In this document: positions 54,448-63,685 of the stretch, piece by piece
How the letters are laid out: the number at the start of each line of letters is the position of its first letter
How positions within the stretch are numbered: the first letter of the stretch is position 1
Assembly (NCBI RefSeq): GCF_024436065.1
Contig: NZ_JANFNS010000003.1
Coordinates: forward strand, 481,241-545,240
Origin: Saccharibacillus sp. JS10
Lineage (GTDB): Bacteria; Bacillota; Bacilli; Paenibacillales; Paenibacillaceae
Direction: 5' to 3'
Length of the DNA: 64,000 nucleotides
Position numbers and translations under genes: made by a program
Notes under the pieces: generated by a model
Databases searched by the model: none
What the model was told of the DNA's origin: nothing
The model's input: only the letters and a program-made list of their open reading frames with translations

Positions 54448-55635
54448 TTATCGAATTTCGTTTCCTTCTTCCGTGAACAGAAGCACCTGACTATATCGAT
54501 GACTTTCGGCAGGCTGATGGGGATTGTTGTCTGCTGCCAATATCGTAACGGCGGCTCCGCCTTCTGAGCGGATTCGAGCCGCTTCATTCAATGCTTGAGC
54601 ACGCTGCTTCAAGTCATATACGATCAACACCGGGCGTTCTTCTTCATCGGCAGGATCGCCTACGCCGTCCAAAATCCGTGTTGTTTTAAGCGCAAACCCC
54701 GTAGACGGAACATCGCGTCCGAACTGCTTCAACAGGTTATCGTAGCGTCCTCCGCTGCATACCGGGAATCCCAATTCAGCGGCATAGCCTTCGAATACCA
54801 TTCCGGTATAATACGAGAAATCGCCGATCATCGTCAGATCGATCATGACATGCTGCGACACGCCGTAGTCTTGCAAAGCTTCCCAGACGCTACGCAGATG
54901 CTCTAGCGACTCTTGCGCAAGTCGGTGGCGGCTTAATCCCGCCGCCTGATCACATACGCTCACATCGCCGCGCAATCTGAGCAATCCTTCCAGCTCTTGT
55001 TGCTGCTTCGCCCCAAGACCGAGCGACTCCGCCGCTTCACGGAATCCTACATAATCCCGCTTGAGCAGACGTTCTTTGAGCGCTTGTTGATCTTCTGCGC
55101 GATCCGGCAGCGACTCATCGAATAGCCCGTTCAAAAACCCGACATGACCCATTGCGAACTTGAAGCTCTGTACACCTGCTGCTTCCATAGAAGCAATCGC
55201 AAGCGCAATCACTTCTGCATCCGCTTCGGGAGAACGGTCGCCGACCAGTTCCACGCCGGTTTGGAAAAACTCCGCTTCGCGTCCTGCTTCTTCTTCGATC
55301 GCGCGAAACACGTTCGCGTGATACGACAGTCGCAGCGGCAACGATTCTTCGCGCAGCAGCGAAGATGCGACGCGCGCGATCGGCGCTGTCATTTCGGAGC
55401 GCAATACCAACGTCTGCCCACGGTTGTTGAGCAACTTATACAATTTGCGATCCGGCGTCGAGCTTGCCAGTCCAACCGTATCATAATATTCCATCGTCGG
55501 CGTTTTGATCGGATCATAGCCCCAACGCGACATACAATCAAGTACACTTCGCTCGATACGGCGCAATCTGCGGGTAGCGCGAGGCAGATAATCGCGAACG
55601 CCGATCGGTTTTTCAAACCCTTGCGGTTTGGACAT
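54448..55635 (-). CDS. hisZ: ATP phosphoribosyltransferase regulatory subunit
   Basis: ATG 55635 follows GAGGTGAATCTA; a frame 16 codons longer is not supported. The product is 395 residues, a class II histidyl-tRNA-synthetase-like catalytic fold: KPIGVRDYLPRATRRLRRIE; LVLRSEMTAPIARVAS (motif 2-like); GFALKTTRILDG. It has no anticodon-binding domain, so it is HisZ and not HisS. It forms the hetero-octamer with short HisG. It is the first gene of the operon. Confidence 0.95.
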   Translation of the reverse strand: MSKPQGFEKPIGVRDYLPRATRRLRRIERSVLDCMSRWGYDPIKTPTMEYYDTVGLASSTPDRKLYKLLNNRGQTLVLRSEMTAPIARVASSLLREESLPLRLSYHANVFRAIEEEAGREAEFFQTGVELVGDRSPEADAEVIALAIASMEAAGVQSFKFAMGHVGFLNGLFDESLPDRAEDQQALKERLLKRDYVGFREAAESLGLGAKQQQELEGLLRLRGDVSVCDQAAGLSRHRLAQESLEHLRSVWEALQDYGVSQHVMIDLTMIGDFSYYTGMVFEGYAAELGFPVCSGGRYDNLLKQFGRDVPSTGFALKTTRILDGVGDPADEEERPVLIVYDLKQRAQALNEAARIRSEGGAAVTILAADNNPHQPAESHRYSQVLLFTEEGNEIR

Positions 55636-55696
55636 TAGATTCACCTCTATAAATTGTTCATGACGTATTTTCGTTAATTTCATCTATATGATATTC

Positions 55697-55725
55697 ACCA
55701 TATCCGAAAGACGCATATCCGGCAA
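55697..55725 (-). promoter_or_regulatory. Promoter candidate of the his operon
   Basis: On the minus strand TTGCCG (55720-55725) and TATGGT (55697-55702) are 17 bases apart, ~60 bases ahead of hisZ. I saw no T-box (no conserved GGTGGNACC element) in this leader. Confidence 0.45.
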
Positions 55726-55841
55726 ATATTCATTTTAAATACTTTAATATGGTACAGTGATAACATGGTAGTAAAATAAAGCGTAGAGTTATATTATCAT
55801 TTTGTCGCCTTTGTCGTCAATCTGCGTCCATTTATCTGAAC

Positions 55842-55877
55842 AAAAAGCTCTTCCCACCGAGGCAGAAAGAGCTTTTT
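55842..55877 (-). terminator. Terminator behind the acyltransferase 3 gene
   Basis: AAAAAGCTCTT/AAAGAGCTTTTTT with a 13-base loop and T runs on both strands. It closes the hprK-lgt-ppaX-yvoF-acyltransferase direction ~30 bases after the stop at 55905. Confidence 0.8.
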
Positions 55878-55904
55878 TGAGTAAAGATTATGAGTTTCTT
55901 ACTC

Positions 55905-57125
55905 CTATATACTGCGATCGCTTGAAGTTGCAGGTGCAGGCGGTGCTTTTTTCTTTTTCCGCAAAGAACCCGGGACATTCCCAAGTAAGATCCAAGCTCC
56001 AGGAATCCAGCGCAAAATCAACTGCGTGACGATCCACGAGATCGCCAGAGCTGCAATCAACCCGCCGTATACCCATACGAAATACGTTACCGATCCCATC
56101 GCAAAATGGCTAAAGAACCAATCTTTCGTATCTCGGTAATAACCGAGGACCAGCGGATGCACAAGATAAATCGCAAACGACAATTCGCCTAGTCGAGTCA
56201 GGATTTTGATCAACCATTGCGGTGCTTTGCGGTATAAAGCGAAGGATACACGCATCAGCACTAAAGCGGTTAACATCGTATGCACATTCCACAATAGTTC
56301 GTACCACAGTGAATTGGCAGTGAAATGTTTCAATCGAATCCCTTGATAGAACCAGACATGCACAATGACCACAGCTGCCCAAGCAATCCATAATGCCCAA
56401 TTCCAGAACCAGACTTTCGTCGGCAACTTTTTGGAATCGTTCATCAGCCAACCCCGGATCTGATCGAAATGGATCGCGAGAAAGGCACCAATCATATAGT
56501 AGGACAAGTATGTAATGGCGAGACTTCCTTTAGTTGCATAGTGAAGATCATATTTATTCCAAAATACGAAGCCCCACTGCAAGATCAATCCAATCGGAAT
56601 CGCGAAACGCACGACCCATTTAGACGATTTTAACAACAGCAGGATGAGCGGAAACAAAATATAAAATTGCACACTAATATACACAAAATACAGATGCGTA
56701 TATCCCGTACCTTCTTTTAAATTCGTCCAATACCGCGCCAGCATTTCGCTATACGTTTCTGCACCTGTACCGAGCGTCCCTGCTACATGCATTTTATAAA
56801 TAAAATAAATAGCGGAGATCAGGATGTAAGGCAGCAAAATGTACAACATCCGCTTTTTATAAAAGCCACCGATCAATTTACCATTTAGCGGGCGATTATA
56901 ATAATTGTAAAACAGGACAAAGCTGCTCAGCATAATAAAAGAAGGTGTCCCGTAGCGGAAAAACACATTAATAAAGTTGATCAGATAAAAAGCTTTCAAA
57001 TTCACCGATTCCACGGTTGCAAAAGAGGTCGCGTGAACATGCAGCACGCCCAAAATCGCTAAAGCCCGAAACGTATCGAGTTGCGGCAGTCTTTCTTTTT
57101 TTATTGAAACAGAACTCAAAGTCAT
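55905..57125 (-). CDS. Membrane acyltransferase, acyltransferase 3 (OafA/YrhL) family
   Basis: The product is 406 residues, with an ATG after GGGAAAGGAGTTT. There are ten or so hydrophobic helices. The family motif at the first helix is RLPQLDTFRALAILGVLHVHATSF, carrying a conserved His. A later motif is LGELSFAIYLVHPLVL. The family moves acyl (often acetyl) groups to carbohydrates or peptidoglycan across the membrane; the substrate is unknown. The tail is Lys/Pro-rich (KKKKAPPAPATS). It lies 120 bases behind yvoF, perhaps as the last gene of that operon. Confidence 0.88.
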   Translation of the reverse strand: MTLSSVSIKKERLPQLDTFRALAILGVLHVHATSFATVESVNLKAFYLINFINVFFRYGTPSFIMLSSFVLFYNYYNRPLNGKLIGGFYKKRMLYILLPYILISAIYFIYKMHVAGTLGTGAETYSEMLARYWTNLKEGTGYTHLYFVYISVQFYILFPLILLLLKSSKWVVRFAIPIGLILQWGFVFWNKYDLHYATKGSLAITYLSYYMIGAFLAIHFDQIRGWLMNDSKKLPTKVWFWNWALWIAWAAVVIVHVWFYQGIRLKHFTANSLWYELLWNVHTMLTALVLMRVSFALYRKAPQWLIKILTRLGELSFAIYLVHPLVLGYYRDTKDWFFSHFAMGSVTYFVWVYGGLIAALAISWIVTQLILRWIPGAWILLGNVPGSLRKKKKAPPAPATSSDRSI

Positions 57126-57245
57126 AAACTCCTTTCCCTATCGACTTCCAATTACGAAGCGAAAACGGGACGACATCGCTGTCTCCCGTATACCATTTAC
57201 CCAATTTTATTTTCGCGTACCCGTCTAAACAAGTTCGATCCAACA

Positions 57246-57737
57246 TTATGGCGTTTTTCGTTCGATCACCCGAAGTGGATTGCCTCCGACAAAAGTTCCC
57301 GGCTCTACATCACGATAAACGACTGAACCTGCCGCTACGACAGCTCCATCCCCGATCGTAACCCCGGGCAAAATCGTAGTGTTCGCGCCAATCATGACTT
57401 CGTCCCCGATCACGACATTCCCGAGGCGATATTCCCGAATCAAATACTCGTGCGCCAAGATCGTCGTGTTATAGCCAATGACAGTGTTGCGTCCGATCGA
57501 AATCTTTTCCGGAAAAAACACATCGACCATAACCATCAGTCCAAAAGCCGTATCCGGCCCGACTTTCATGCGCAGCATATGACGGTAAATCCAATTTTTC
57601 ATTTCCAAAATCGGACAGTACCGCGCAATCTGGATAAAAACGAAGTTTTTGACGCCTTTCCATGGGCTTACCGTTCTATAGATCTGACGCAAAGCGTTCG
57701 GGCCGTCTTCCACGAAATGGCGCTCCGTTTTTCTCAT
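57246..57737 (-). CDS. yvoF: Hexapeptide-repeat acyltransferase (YvoF-like)
   Basis: The product is 163 residues, with an ATG after CAGGAGCGTAGATCGATT, 7 bases behind ppaX. A left-handed beta-helix with hexapeptide repeats is visible: ISIGRNTVIGYNTTILA, VVIGDEVMIGANTTILPG, VTIGDGAVVAAGSVV, ending in VGGNPLRVIE. It resembles the maltose O-acetyltransferase group; the acceptor is unknown. The place behind hprK-lgt-ppaX matches yvoF of B. subtilis. Confidence 0.87.
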   Translation of the reverse strand: MRKTERHFVEDGPNALRQIYRTVSPWKGVKNFVFIQIARYCPILEMKNWIYRHMLRMKVGPDTAFGLMVMVDVFFPEKISIGRNTVIGYNTTILAHEYLIREYRLGNVVIGDEVMIGANTTILPGVTIGDGAVVAAGSVVYRDVEPGTFVGGNPLRVIERKTP

Positions 57738-57744
57738 AATCGAT

Positions 57745-58395
57745 CTACGCTCCTGTTCCGGTCAAAGCATACAAGTCACGCATATCGCGGATAATATGAT
57801 CCGGATTGTATCCCGATAGCACCGCTTCGCCTTTGAGCGACCAAGCGACCGCCGCTGCATAGACGCCCGCATTTTGCGCAGACTGAATATCTGCTGGGCT
57901 ATCGCCTACCATGAGCGCTGTTTTGGGATCAACGCCCATTTTTTCTAATGCCATCTGTACAGGCTCGGCATGAGGTTTGGGATGAGTCACATCCGTTACC
58001 GTTACGATCGCCTCCATATACGAAGTTAGATCGAACATATCGAGCACTTTCATCGTCGTCGGACGGATTTTGGTCGTCACGACGCCGAGGCGGATTCCTG
58101 AAGCATGCAGCGTTTGAATGACTTCTTGAACATGCGGAAAAGGTTTCACCATCGAATCGTGATGCGCCAAATTATATTGCCGATAGGCTTGCTCCAGTTC
58201 GCGTACATCTTCAAGCCCGGAAAACACTTGCAGCTGATTTTGCAACGTCGTACCCATATGCGGAATAATCGTTTCACGCGTTAACGGAATATCCGACATC
58301 GCGTTCATGAACGAGTCAATAATCAATTGATTCGTATCGATAATCGTTCCATCCAAATCAAACAATACGGTAGAGATCTTCGGAGGAGTAGTCAT
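57745..58395 (-). CDS. ppaX: P-Ser-HPr phosphatase / pyrophosphatase PpaX
   Basis: ATG 58395 follows GGAAGGAGTGAGCGGATT; the frame extending into lgt is not used. The product is 216 residues, exactly the Bacillus length. HAD motifs: VLFDLDGTIIDTN (nucleophile Asp), LGVVTTKIRPTTMK, and MVGDSPADIQSA. PpaX hydrolyses pyrophosphate, a by-product of the HPr phosphorylase reaction. It lies 7 bases behind lgt, in the hprK operon. Confidence 0.95.
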   Translation of the reverse strand: MTTPPKISTVLFDLDGTIIDTNQLIIDSFMNAMSDIPLTRETIIPHMGTTLQNQLQVFSGLEDVRELEQAYRQYNLAHHDSMVKPFPHVQEVIQTLHASGIRLGVVTTKIRPTTMKVLDMFDLTSYMEAIVTVTDVTHPKPHAEPVQMALEKMGVDPKTALMVGDSPADIQSAQNAGVYAAAVAWSLKGEAVLSGYNPDHIIRDMRDLYALTGTGA

Positions 58396-58402
58396 AATCC
58401 GC

Positions 58403-59440
58403 TCACTCCTTCCGGGAAAGTTCATCGTCTGTAGAGCTTTTGCCAATACGTTCCGATGAGGATTTTGGATCTGCACCTTCTACACGATGATTTTCATCTA
58501 CCGCTGGTAGAGCTGTCGACAACTTCGAAGACACGATCGGATCAGAGTAACGAATATTCGCTTGCCCGTTTTTGCGACGAATGATAATCAATGCGATCGC
58601 AATAACGAAGAGCAAGATTGCCACCAACTGCGAAATGCGGACATTTCCGTAAGCCGCATCCAAATACCCTTGTTCGAATCCAAACCAAGTCATTGGCGTC
58701 CACATGCCATTGATCAGCGAAGCCAACCAATTCGGTCCTTGGAAAGCCAAGCTATCGGTGCGCAAAGCTTCGATAAAGAAGCGACCGATCGCATACCACA
58801 TAAAGTATCCGATAAAGATTTCGCCGGCACGTACAAAAGAACGTCGACGAATAACAAAGATCAATATAATACCCAGCACATTCCAAAGCGATTCATACAA
58901 AAACGTCGGATGGTGATAGACCCCTTCCACGTTCATCTGATTCACGATAAAGTTAGGTAAATGTAGCGTATTGCGCAGGAAAGTTTCACTCACTTCGCCG
59001 CCATAAGCTTCTTGATTGACGAAATTCCCCCAACGTCCGATCAATTGACCGGCAAGCAAGCCCGGCGCACACAGATCGGCAATCCGCCAAAAACTATAAC
59101 CCTTGATCCGCGTATAGATGACTGCACAAATTACGGCACCAATAAGCGCTCCATAGATCGCGATGCCGCCTTCCCATATCGCAAAAATCTTAATCGGGTT
59201 ATTTTTGTACTGATCCCATTGAAAAGCTACATAATAAATCCGCGCACAAATAATAGCCGACGGTACGCCGAACAGCAAAATGTCCATAAACAATTCCTGC
59301 GGCAGACCGAATCTTTTTCCTTCGCGCATCGCAATCAACATTCCGACTACAGCTCCGAGTCCAAGAATCAGCCCGTACCAATGGACGGCTAACGGACCGA
59401 TACTGAACGCGATCGGATTGATCGCAAGTAATGCCCCCAT
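58403..59440 (-). CDS. lgt: Prolipoprotein diacylglyceryl transferase
   Basis: The product is 345 residues, with an ATG after GGGAGGTTAAGGC. Seven membrane helices, with conserved HWYGLILGLG at the N-terminus, GGIAIYGALIG, and the Lgt signature GRWGNFVNQEAYGG. It transfers diacylglycerol to the lipobox cysteine of lipoproteins, such as the one at 21255. The last ~45 residues form a hydrophilic cytoplasmic tail (SSKLSTALPAVDENHRVEG) that is longer than in most homologues. Confidence 0.95.
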   Translation of the reverse strand: MGALLAINPIAFSIGPLAVHWYGLILGLGAVVGMLIAMREGKRFGLPQELFMDILLFGVPSAIICARIYYVAFQWDQYKNNPIKIFAIWEGGIAIYGALIGAVICAVIYTRIKGYSFWRIADLCAPGLLAGQLIGRWGNFVNQEAYGGEVSETFLRNTLHLPNFIVNQMNVEGVYHHPTFLYESLWNVLGIILIFVIRRRSFVRAGEIFIGYFMWYAIGRFFIEALRTDSLAFQGPNWLASLINGMWTPMTWFGFEQGYLDAAYGNVRISQLVAILLFVIAIALIIIRRKNGQANIRYSDPIVSSKLSTALPAVDENHRVEGADPKSSSERIGKSSTDDELSRKE

Positions 59441-59476
59441 GCCTTAACCTCCCAATCCCTCATTCTTCAAAAAGTT

Positions 59477-60418
59477 TTAATCCAAATCATCCATATCGTC
59501 TGCAATCGTAGCCGTCAACTTATGAGTGAATTGTTGCGCTGCATTGTATCCCATACGCTTCAATCGGAAATTCATCGCTGCGACTTCAATAATAACCGCA
59601 AGGTTTCGTCCAGGACGAACCGGAATTGTCACAAGCGGCACATCCGTATCGATGATACGCGTCGTTTCTTCATCCAATCCCAAACGGTCATACTGCTTGT
59701 CCGGCTGCCAATTTTCCAGACGAACGACCAACGTAATCCGTTTGTGGTTGCGGATCGCTCCGGCGCCGAATAAGGTCATGACATTAATGATGCCAACCCC
59801 GCGAATCTCCAGCAGATGACGAATAAGCTCAGGAGCCGTACCATCCAGTTGATTGTCCGCGCTTTGACGAATTTCTACAGCGTCATCGGCAATCAGACGA
59901 TGCCCGCGTTTAACAAGCTCCAATGCGGTTTCACTTTTACCGATACCGCTGCTACCCGTAATGATAATACCGACTCCATAGATATCGACCAATACACCAT
60001 GAATCGTAGTCGTTGGTGCAAGCTTGCGTTCCAAAAAGCCAGTGACTCGGCTAGCAAGACTCGTCGTAGACATCCCACTACGTAAAACGGGAATCCCACG
60101 TTCGTTACTGATTTGAATCAATTCTTCCGGTACATCAAAAGAGCGGGTCACGATAATACAAGGCGTCGTCTCTTCATTGCAGAGTCGGCTCATTCGATCC
60201 AGCTTGTCTTCCTTAGAGAGCATATGATAAAAAGTCAGCTCAGTTTTACCTAGCAGCTGAACTCTCTCCGGCGTGTGGTATTCAAAATATCCAGCCATTT
60301 CAAGCCCAGGTCGGTTCAGATCGTCGACCGCGATCGGACGGCGTAATCCCTGTTCGCCCGATACGACTTCGAATTGAAATTGTTGGACAAGCTCGGCTAC
60401 TTTTACCTGTTTAGCCAT
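59477..60418 (-). CDS. hprK: HPr kinase/phosphorylase
   Basis: ATG 60418 follows GAAGGGAAGAATACGCA. The product is 313 residues. An N-terminal domain (1-130) is followed by a catalytic domain with Walker A GSSGIGKS at 155-162 and the HPrK signature [20 protein letters not shown]. It phosphorylates and dephosphorylates Ser46 of HPr and Crh according to fructose-1,6-bisphosphate and phosphate levels, and so controls CcpA. It is the first gene of the hprK-lgt-ppaX-yvoF operon. The HPr/Crh-like protein at 38574 is a likely substrate. Confidence 0.97.
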   Translation of the reverse strand: MAKQVKVAELVQQFQFEVVSGEQGLRRPIAVDDLNRPGLEMAGYFEYHTPERVQLLGKTELTFYHMLSKEDKLDRMSRLCNEETTPCIIVTRSFDVPEELIQISNERGIPVLRSGMSTTSLASRVTGFLERKLAPTTTIHGVLVDIYGVGIIITGSSGIGKSETALELVKRGHRLIADDAVEIRQSADNQLDGTAPELIRHLLEIRGVGIINVMTLFGAGAIRNHKRITLVVRLENWQPDKQYDRLGLDEETTRIIDTDVPLVTIPVRPGRNLAVIIEVAAMNFRLKRMGYNAAQQFTHKLTATIADDMDDLD

Positions 60419-60529
60419 TGCGTATTCTTCCCTTCTTCTGTCTCTTGGTCTTGCTATCTTACCCATCGTAAAGGAAATACGCATTGAAAGCAATGCTATA
60501 CCCAAACGTATCTCTTCCTATTGTACATA

Positions 60530-60556
60530 CGAAAAAACCGCCCCGAAGGGCGGTTC
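60530..60556 (-). terminator. Terminator of the MsmX-type gene
   Basis: AACCGCCC-CGAA-GGGCGGTT is followed on the minus strand by TTTTTTC, ~30 bases after the stop at 60585. Confidence 0.9.
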
Positions 60557-60584
60557 CTTATTTTCATTTCAATAGCAAACGGAA

Positions 60585-61712
60585 TTATTTCGCGTCGTAG
60601 AAGACGTTGATTTCCGATTCTCTATCGAAGATGTGGACTTTATTCATGTCGATCGCAAGACGAACCTGCGAACCTTCGCGAACGCTCGAACGACCGTCTA
60701 CACGTGCAATCGTAGTGTCGCCGCCCAAACCGCTCAGGTAAAGCAACATTTCGTGACCAAGGTTCTCGGTAACGTCAACGTTAGCTGTGAAGATTGTATT
60801 CGGGGAAGCTTCCAAGAATACAGGCTCTTCGTGTACGTCTTCTGGACGCAGACCCAAGATCACTTCTTTGCCTACCAGCGATTTATCGCGCAAGATTTGC
60901 GCTTTGCCGCGTGGGATTTCAACATCCAAGTTTTGCGCTTGGAAATGCAGAGCATCACCTTGATCAACCAGTTTGCCGTTGATGAAGTTCATCGTAGGCG
61001 AGCCGATAAAGCCTGCAACGAAGATGTTCGTTGGGTTGTTGTACAGCTCTTCTGGCGGAGCAGCTTGTTGAATAATACCGTCTTTCATAACGACGATACG
61101 ATCGCCCATTGTCATAGCTTCGATCTGGTCGTGCGTTACGTAGATACAAGTTGTTTCAAGACGTTTAACCAGTTTTGTGATTTCCGCACGCATCTGACCA
61201 CGCAGTTTAGCGTCCAAGTTGGAAAGAGGCTCATCCATCAAGAAAACTTGTGGATCACGGACAATCGCACGTCCCAAAGCGACACGTTGACGTTGACCAC
61301 CGGAAAGTGCTTTTGGTTTACGCTCAAGCAAATGTTCGATATCGAGGATTTTCGCAGCTTCGCGAACGCGTTTCTCGATTTCGTCTTTTTTCACTTTACG
61401 CAATTTCAGACCAAACGCCATGTTCGAGTATACGTCCATGTGCGGGTACAACGCGTAAGATTGGAATACCATCGCGATATCGCGGTCTTTTGGAGCTACG
61501 TCGTTTACGACGCGATCGCCGATGTACAATTTACCTTCGGAGATTTCTTCCAGACCTGCGATCATACGCAGTGTCGTCGATTTACCACAGCCGGAAGGAC
61601 CGACCAGTACCAAAAATTCTTTATCTTTAATATCGAGGTTAACGTCGATTACCGTTGCTTTGTCAGTACCTGCATATTTCTTGTAGATATGTTCTAAGCG
61701 TACACCAGCCAT
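60585..61712 (-). CDS. msmX: Multi-sugar ABC transporter ATP-binding protein (MsmX/UgpC type)
   Basis: ATG 61712 follows AGGGAGGCAACATTCA. The product is 375 residues. Walker A is GPSGCGKST, signature LSGGQRQRVALGRAIV, Walker B VFLMDEPLSNLDAKLR and the H-loop YVTHDQIEAMT. A C-terminal OB/TOBE domain (residues ~240-375) is present, as in MalK. In Bacilli a single MsmX energises several sugar importers encoded elsewhere. It lies next to hprK but in its own unit, with a cre-like site upstream. Confidence 0.93.
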   Translation of the reverse strand: MAGVRLEHIYKKYAGTDKATVIDVNLDIKDKEFLVLVGPSGCGKSTTLRMIAGLEEISEGKLYIGDRVVNDVAPKDRDIAMVFQSYALYPHMDVYSNMAFGLKLRKVKKDEIEKRVREAAKILDIEHLLERKPKALSGGQRQRVALGRAIVRDPQVFLMDEPLSNLDAKLRGQMRAEITKLVKRLETTCIYVTHDQIEAMTMGDRIVVMKDGIIQQAAPPEELYNNPTNIFVAGFIGSPTMNFINGKLVDQGDALHFQAQNLDVEIPRGKAQILRDKSLVGKEVILGLRPEDVHEEPVFLEASPNTIFTANVDVTENLGHEMLLYLSGLGGDTTIARVDGRSSVREGSQVRLAIDMNKVHIFDRESEINVFYDAK

Positions 61713-61786
61713 TGAATGTTGCCTCCCTGTATTGAGGATATGTGTATGAAACAAACTGCTTTCTTTTAACTGTTTCTATATTAACC

Positions 61787-61800
61787 TGAATACGCTTTCT
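61787..61800. promoter_or_regulatory. cre-like site upstream of msmX
   Basis: TGAATACGCTTTCT matches 12 of 14 positions of the CcpA consensus TGWAANCGNTNWCA. It lies 75 bases upstream of the msmX start. Two mismatches leave it tentative. Confidence 0.35.
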
Positions 61801-61831
61801 TTGGCTATCCGCAAACTGCACAAAAATACAT

Positions 61832-62923
61832 CTAGTCTTTTGTGACTTTATCTAATAGCAAAGACAGTTTCATTAAGATGGCATCTCCAAAATTTCGTAC
61901 ATCAAGTCCCGTTTCTTGTTTGACTTTATCCAATCGATAAATCAACGTGTTCCGGTGAATATACAATCGCTTCGCCGTTTCGCTAACATTCGAATTCATT
62001 TGAAAAAAAGTTTCCAATGTCGTCAATACCTCGTTATCTGCAAGTATGACATCCAATCCTTCAATCTCTTCGACAAAGCGTTCCCGCTGAAGACTTGGAA
62101 TACTATAGACTAACCGCTCCAAACCCAGTCCCCACGGAAGATGCACATGCTGCGTCACATGAAACGTTTTCCCCAAAAACACGCTTTCCCGAAGTAATCT
62201 CAATGTCCGAACCAGTCCGTACGCCGGTTGCAAAGGTTCTGATACAGATAAATTGAAAATCCCTGTCCATTCGCTGGCAATCAGTTCATACAGCCCAAGT
62301 CCGAATGCTTCAAGTAGCTCCTGATCACTTTCTTCTTCTCTTTCTTCCGACACTTCAAGTACGTCAAGGCGATCTATTAATAGTAGCCATTCTCGAGCAT
62401 GAAGTGGGACAACCAGTACCTCACGTTCCAAAAAGGTCGAAAGCAATTGGTGAAGTTCTTCATATCCACCCAAAGAATTTTGAGCCCCTTCACACATCAG
62501 CAAAAAAGGAATTTTTTCTGTAAAAAGACGACTTTTCAGTAGCAAGGTATCTGGCAATTCTTGCGGAGAATCGTCTTGTTCTAATTTATCGGACAACCAG
62601 CGACCTAGCTGCTGAACATCGTTTTCTTCTTCTTGAGATTCTTTATATGTAGAAAAAGATACCGATTCGACTAACAAAGCAATCAGTTGTTGAACTGAAT
62701 CTTCTAATTGAGGTGCTTCTACTCGAAACGCCCAACGTTTACTCTCATCAACAAATTCTGAATGAGGAATAGCAAACCAAGTGGAGTCTTTGTCTGTCCA
62801 ACTTAAAGATGAAAAGTCATCGCCTTGAGATTTTGGCTTCCATTCTGCAACTTCAACTTCCAAGAGCTCAACCGGATGACCCACAATTTCTTGTAGTCGA
62901 TTCCGAATTTGTTGCACGTTCAT
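61832..62923 (-). CDS. PucR/CdaR-like transcriptional regulator
   Basis: ATG 62923 follows GGGGGGCTCTTTCCTT. The product is 363 residues. The last ~65 residues are the PucR-type helix-turn-helix (LETFFQMNSNVSETAKRLY; IHRNTLIYRLDKVKQETGLD). The preceding ~300 residues resemble the GGDEF-derived sensing region of CdaR-like regulators, with an acidic stretch EVSEEREEESDQELLEAFG. The ligand and targets are unknown. It lies 120 bases ahead of msmX on the same strand and might regulate sugar uptake, but this is only inferred from position. Confidence 0.85.
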   Translation of the reverse strand: MNVQQIRNRLQEIVGHPVELLEVEVAEWKPKSQGDDFSSLSWTDKDSTWFAIPHSEFVDESKRWAFRVEAPQLEDSVQQLIALLVESVSFSTYKESQEEENDVQQLGRWLSDKLEQDDSPQELPDTLLLKSRLFTEKIPFLLMCEGAQNSLGGYEELHQLLSTFLEREVLVVPLHAREWLLLIDRLDVLEVSEEREEESDQELLEAFGLGLYELIASEWTGIFNLSVSEPLQPAYGLVRTLRLLRESVFLGKTFHVTQHVHLPWGLGLERLVYSIPSLQRERFVEEIEGLDVILADNEVLTTLETFFQMNSNVSETAKRLYIHRNTLIYRLDKVKQETGLDVRNFGDAILMKLSLLLDKVTKD

Positions 62924-62980
62924 AAGGAAAGAGCCCCCCAACACCGTTTTCTTTTTATCTTAACATACTCTAGAATATGC

Positions 62981-63018
62981 AAAAAAGCCGTATCCCGTTG
63001 AACGGAATACGACTTTTA
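62981..63018 (-). terminator. Terminator of the rRNA-tRNA transcript
   Basis: AAAAGTCGTATTCCGTT/ACGGGATACGGCTTTT forms a long stem with a few wobble pairs and a minimal loop, followed by TTTTTT on the minus strand, just behind tRNA-Lys. Confidence 0.9.
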
Positions 63019-63020
63019 GA

Positions 63021-63093
63021 TGAGCCATGAAGGACTCGAACCTTCGACACCCTGATTAAAAGTCAGGTGCTCTACCAACTGAGCTAATGGCTC
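63021..63093 (-). tRNA. tRNA-Lys (anticodon UUU)
   Basis: Acceptor GAGCCAT/ATGGCTC, loop CTTTTAA (anticodon TTT), T-loop TTCGAGT. No CCA is encoded. It is the last tRNA of the cluster. Confidence 0.97.
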
Positions 63094-63101
63094 GTAAAAA
63101 C

Positions 63102-63186
63102 TGGTGGAGGCTGATGGATTCGAACCACCGAACTCGGAGAGAACAGATTTACAGTCTGCTGCGTTTGGCCACTTCGCTAAGCCTCC
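63102..63186 (-). tRNA. tRNA-Tyr (anticodon GUA)
   Basis: 85 nt with a long variable arm; acceptor GGAGGCT/AGCCTCC, loop CTGTAAA (anticodon GTA), encoded CCA. Confidence 0.97.
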
Positions 63187-63198
63187 ACAATATAAAGA

Positions 63199-63271
63199 TG
63201 GCTCGGGACGGAATCGAACCGCCGACACAAGGATTTTCAGTCCTTTGCTCTACCAACTGAGCTACCGAGCC
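63199..63271 (-). tRNA. tRNA-Phe (anticodon GAA)
   Basis: Acceptor GGCTCGG/CCGAGCC, loop CTGAAAA (anticodon GAA), T-loop TTCGATT. No CCA encoded. Confidence 0.97.
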
Positions 63272-63303
63272 ATACTCCATGAAACTTAATTATTAAATTT
63301 AAA

Positions 63304-63379
63304 TGGCGGAACCGACGGGATTTGAACCCGCGATCTCCTGCGTGACAGGCAGGCATGTTAACCCCTACACCACGGTTCC
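63304..63379 (-). tRNA. tRNA-Asp (anticodon GUC)
   Basis: Acceptor GGAACCG/CGGTTCC, loop CTGTCAC (anticodon GTC), encoded CCA. Confidence 0.97.
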
Positions 63380-63392
63380 AGGCCATTAAAAA

Positions 63393-63468
<76 letters not shown>

Positions 63469-63475
63469 ATATGAA

Positions 63476-63551
63476 TGGTGGAGGCTGAGGGGATCGAACC
63501 CCCGACCCTCTGCTTGTAAGGCAGATGCTCTCCCAGCTGAGCTAAGCCTCC
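63476..63551 (-). tRNA. tRNA-Val (anticodon UAC)
   Basis: Acceptor GGAGGCT/AGCCTCC, loop CTTACAA (anticodon TAC), encoded CCA. Confidence 0.97.
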
Positions 63552-63571
63552 ATGGGAAGTGAATCTAAAAG

Positions 63572-63645
63572 TAGCGGCGGAGGGGATCGAACCCCCGACC
63601 TCACGGGTATGAACCGTACGCTCTAGCCAGCTGAGCTACACCGCC
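63572..63645 (-). tRNA. tRNA-Met, elongator (anticodon CAU)
   Basis: Acceptor GGCGGTG paired with CGCCGCT (two wobbles), loop TTCATAC (anticodon CAT). The GGCGGTGTAGCTCAGCTGG start is that of elongator tRNA-Met, not the CGCGGGG of initiator tRNA. No CCA encoded. Confidence 0.95.
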
Positions 63646-63685
63646 ATATTAATTTGCCAATTCCCATTCTTATTCAAGAAAGGAA

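Noticed and set aside
55636..55904. T-box riboswitch upstream of hisZ
   Set aside because: No GGTGGNACC antiterminator element or specifier loop could be seen.
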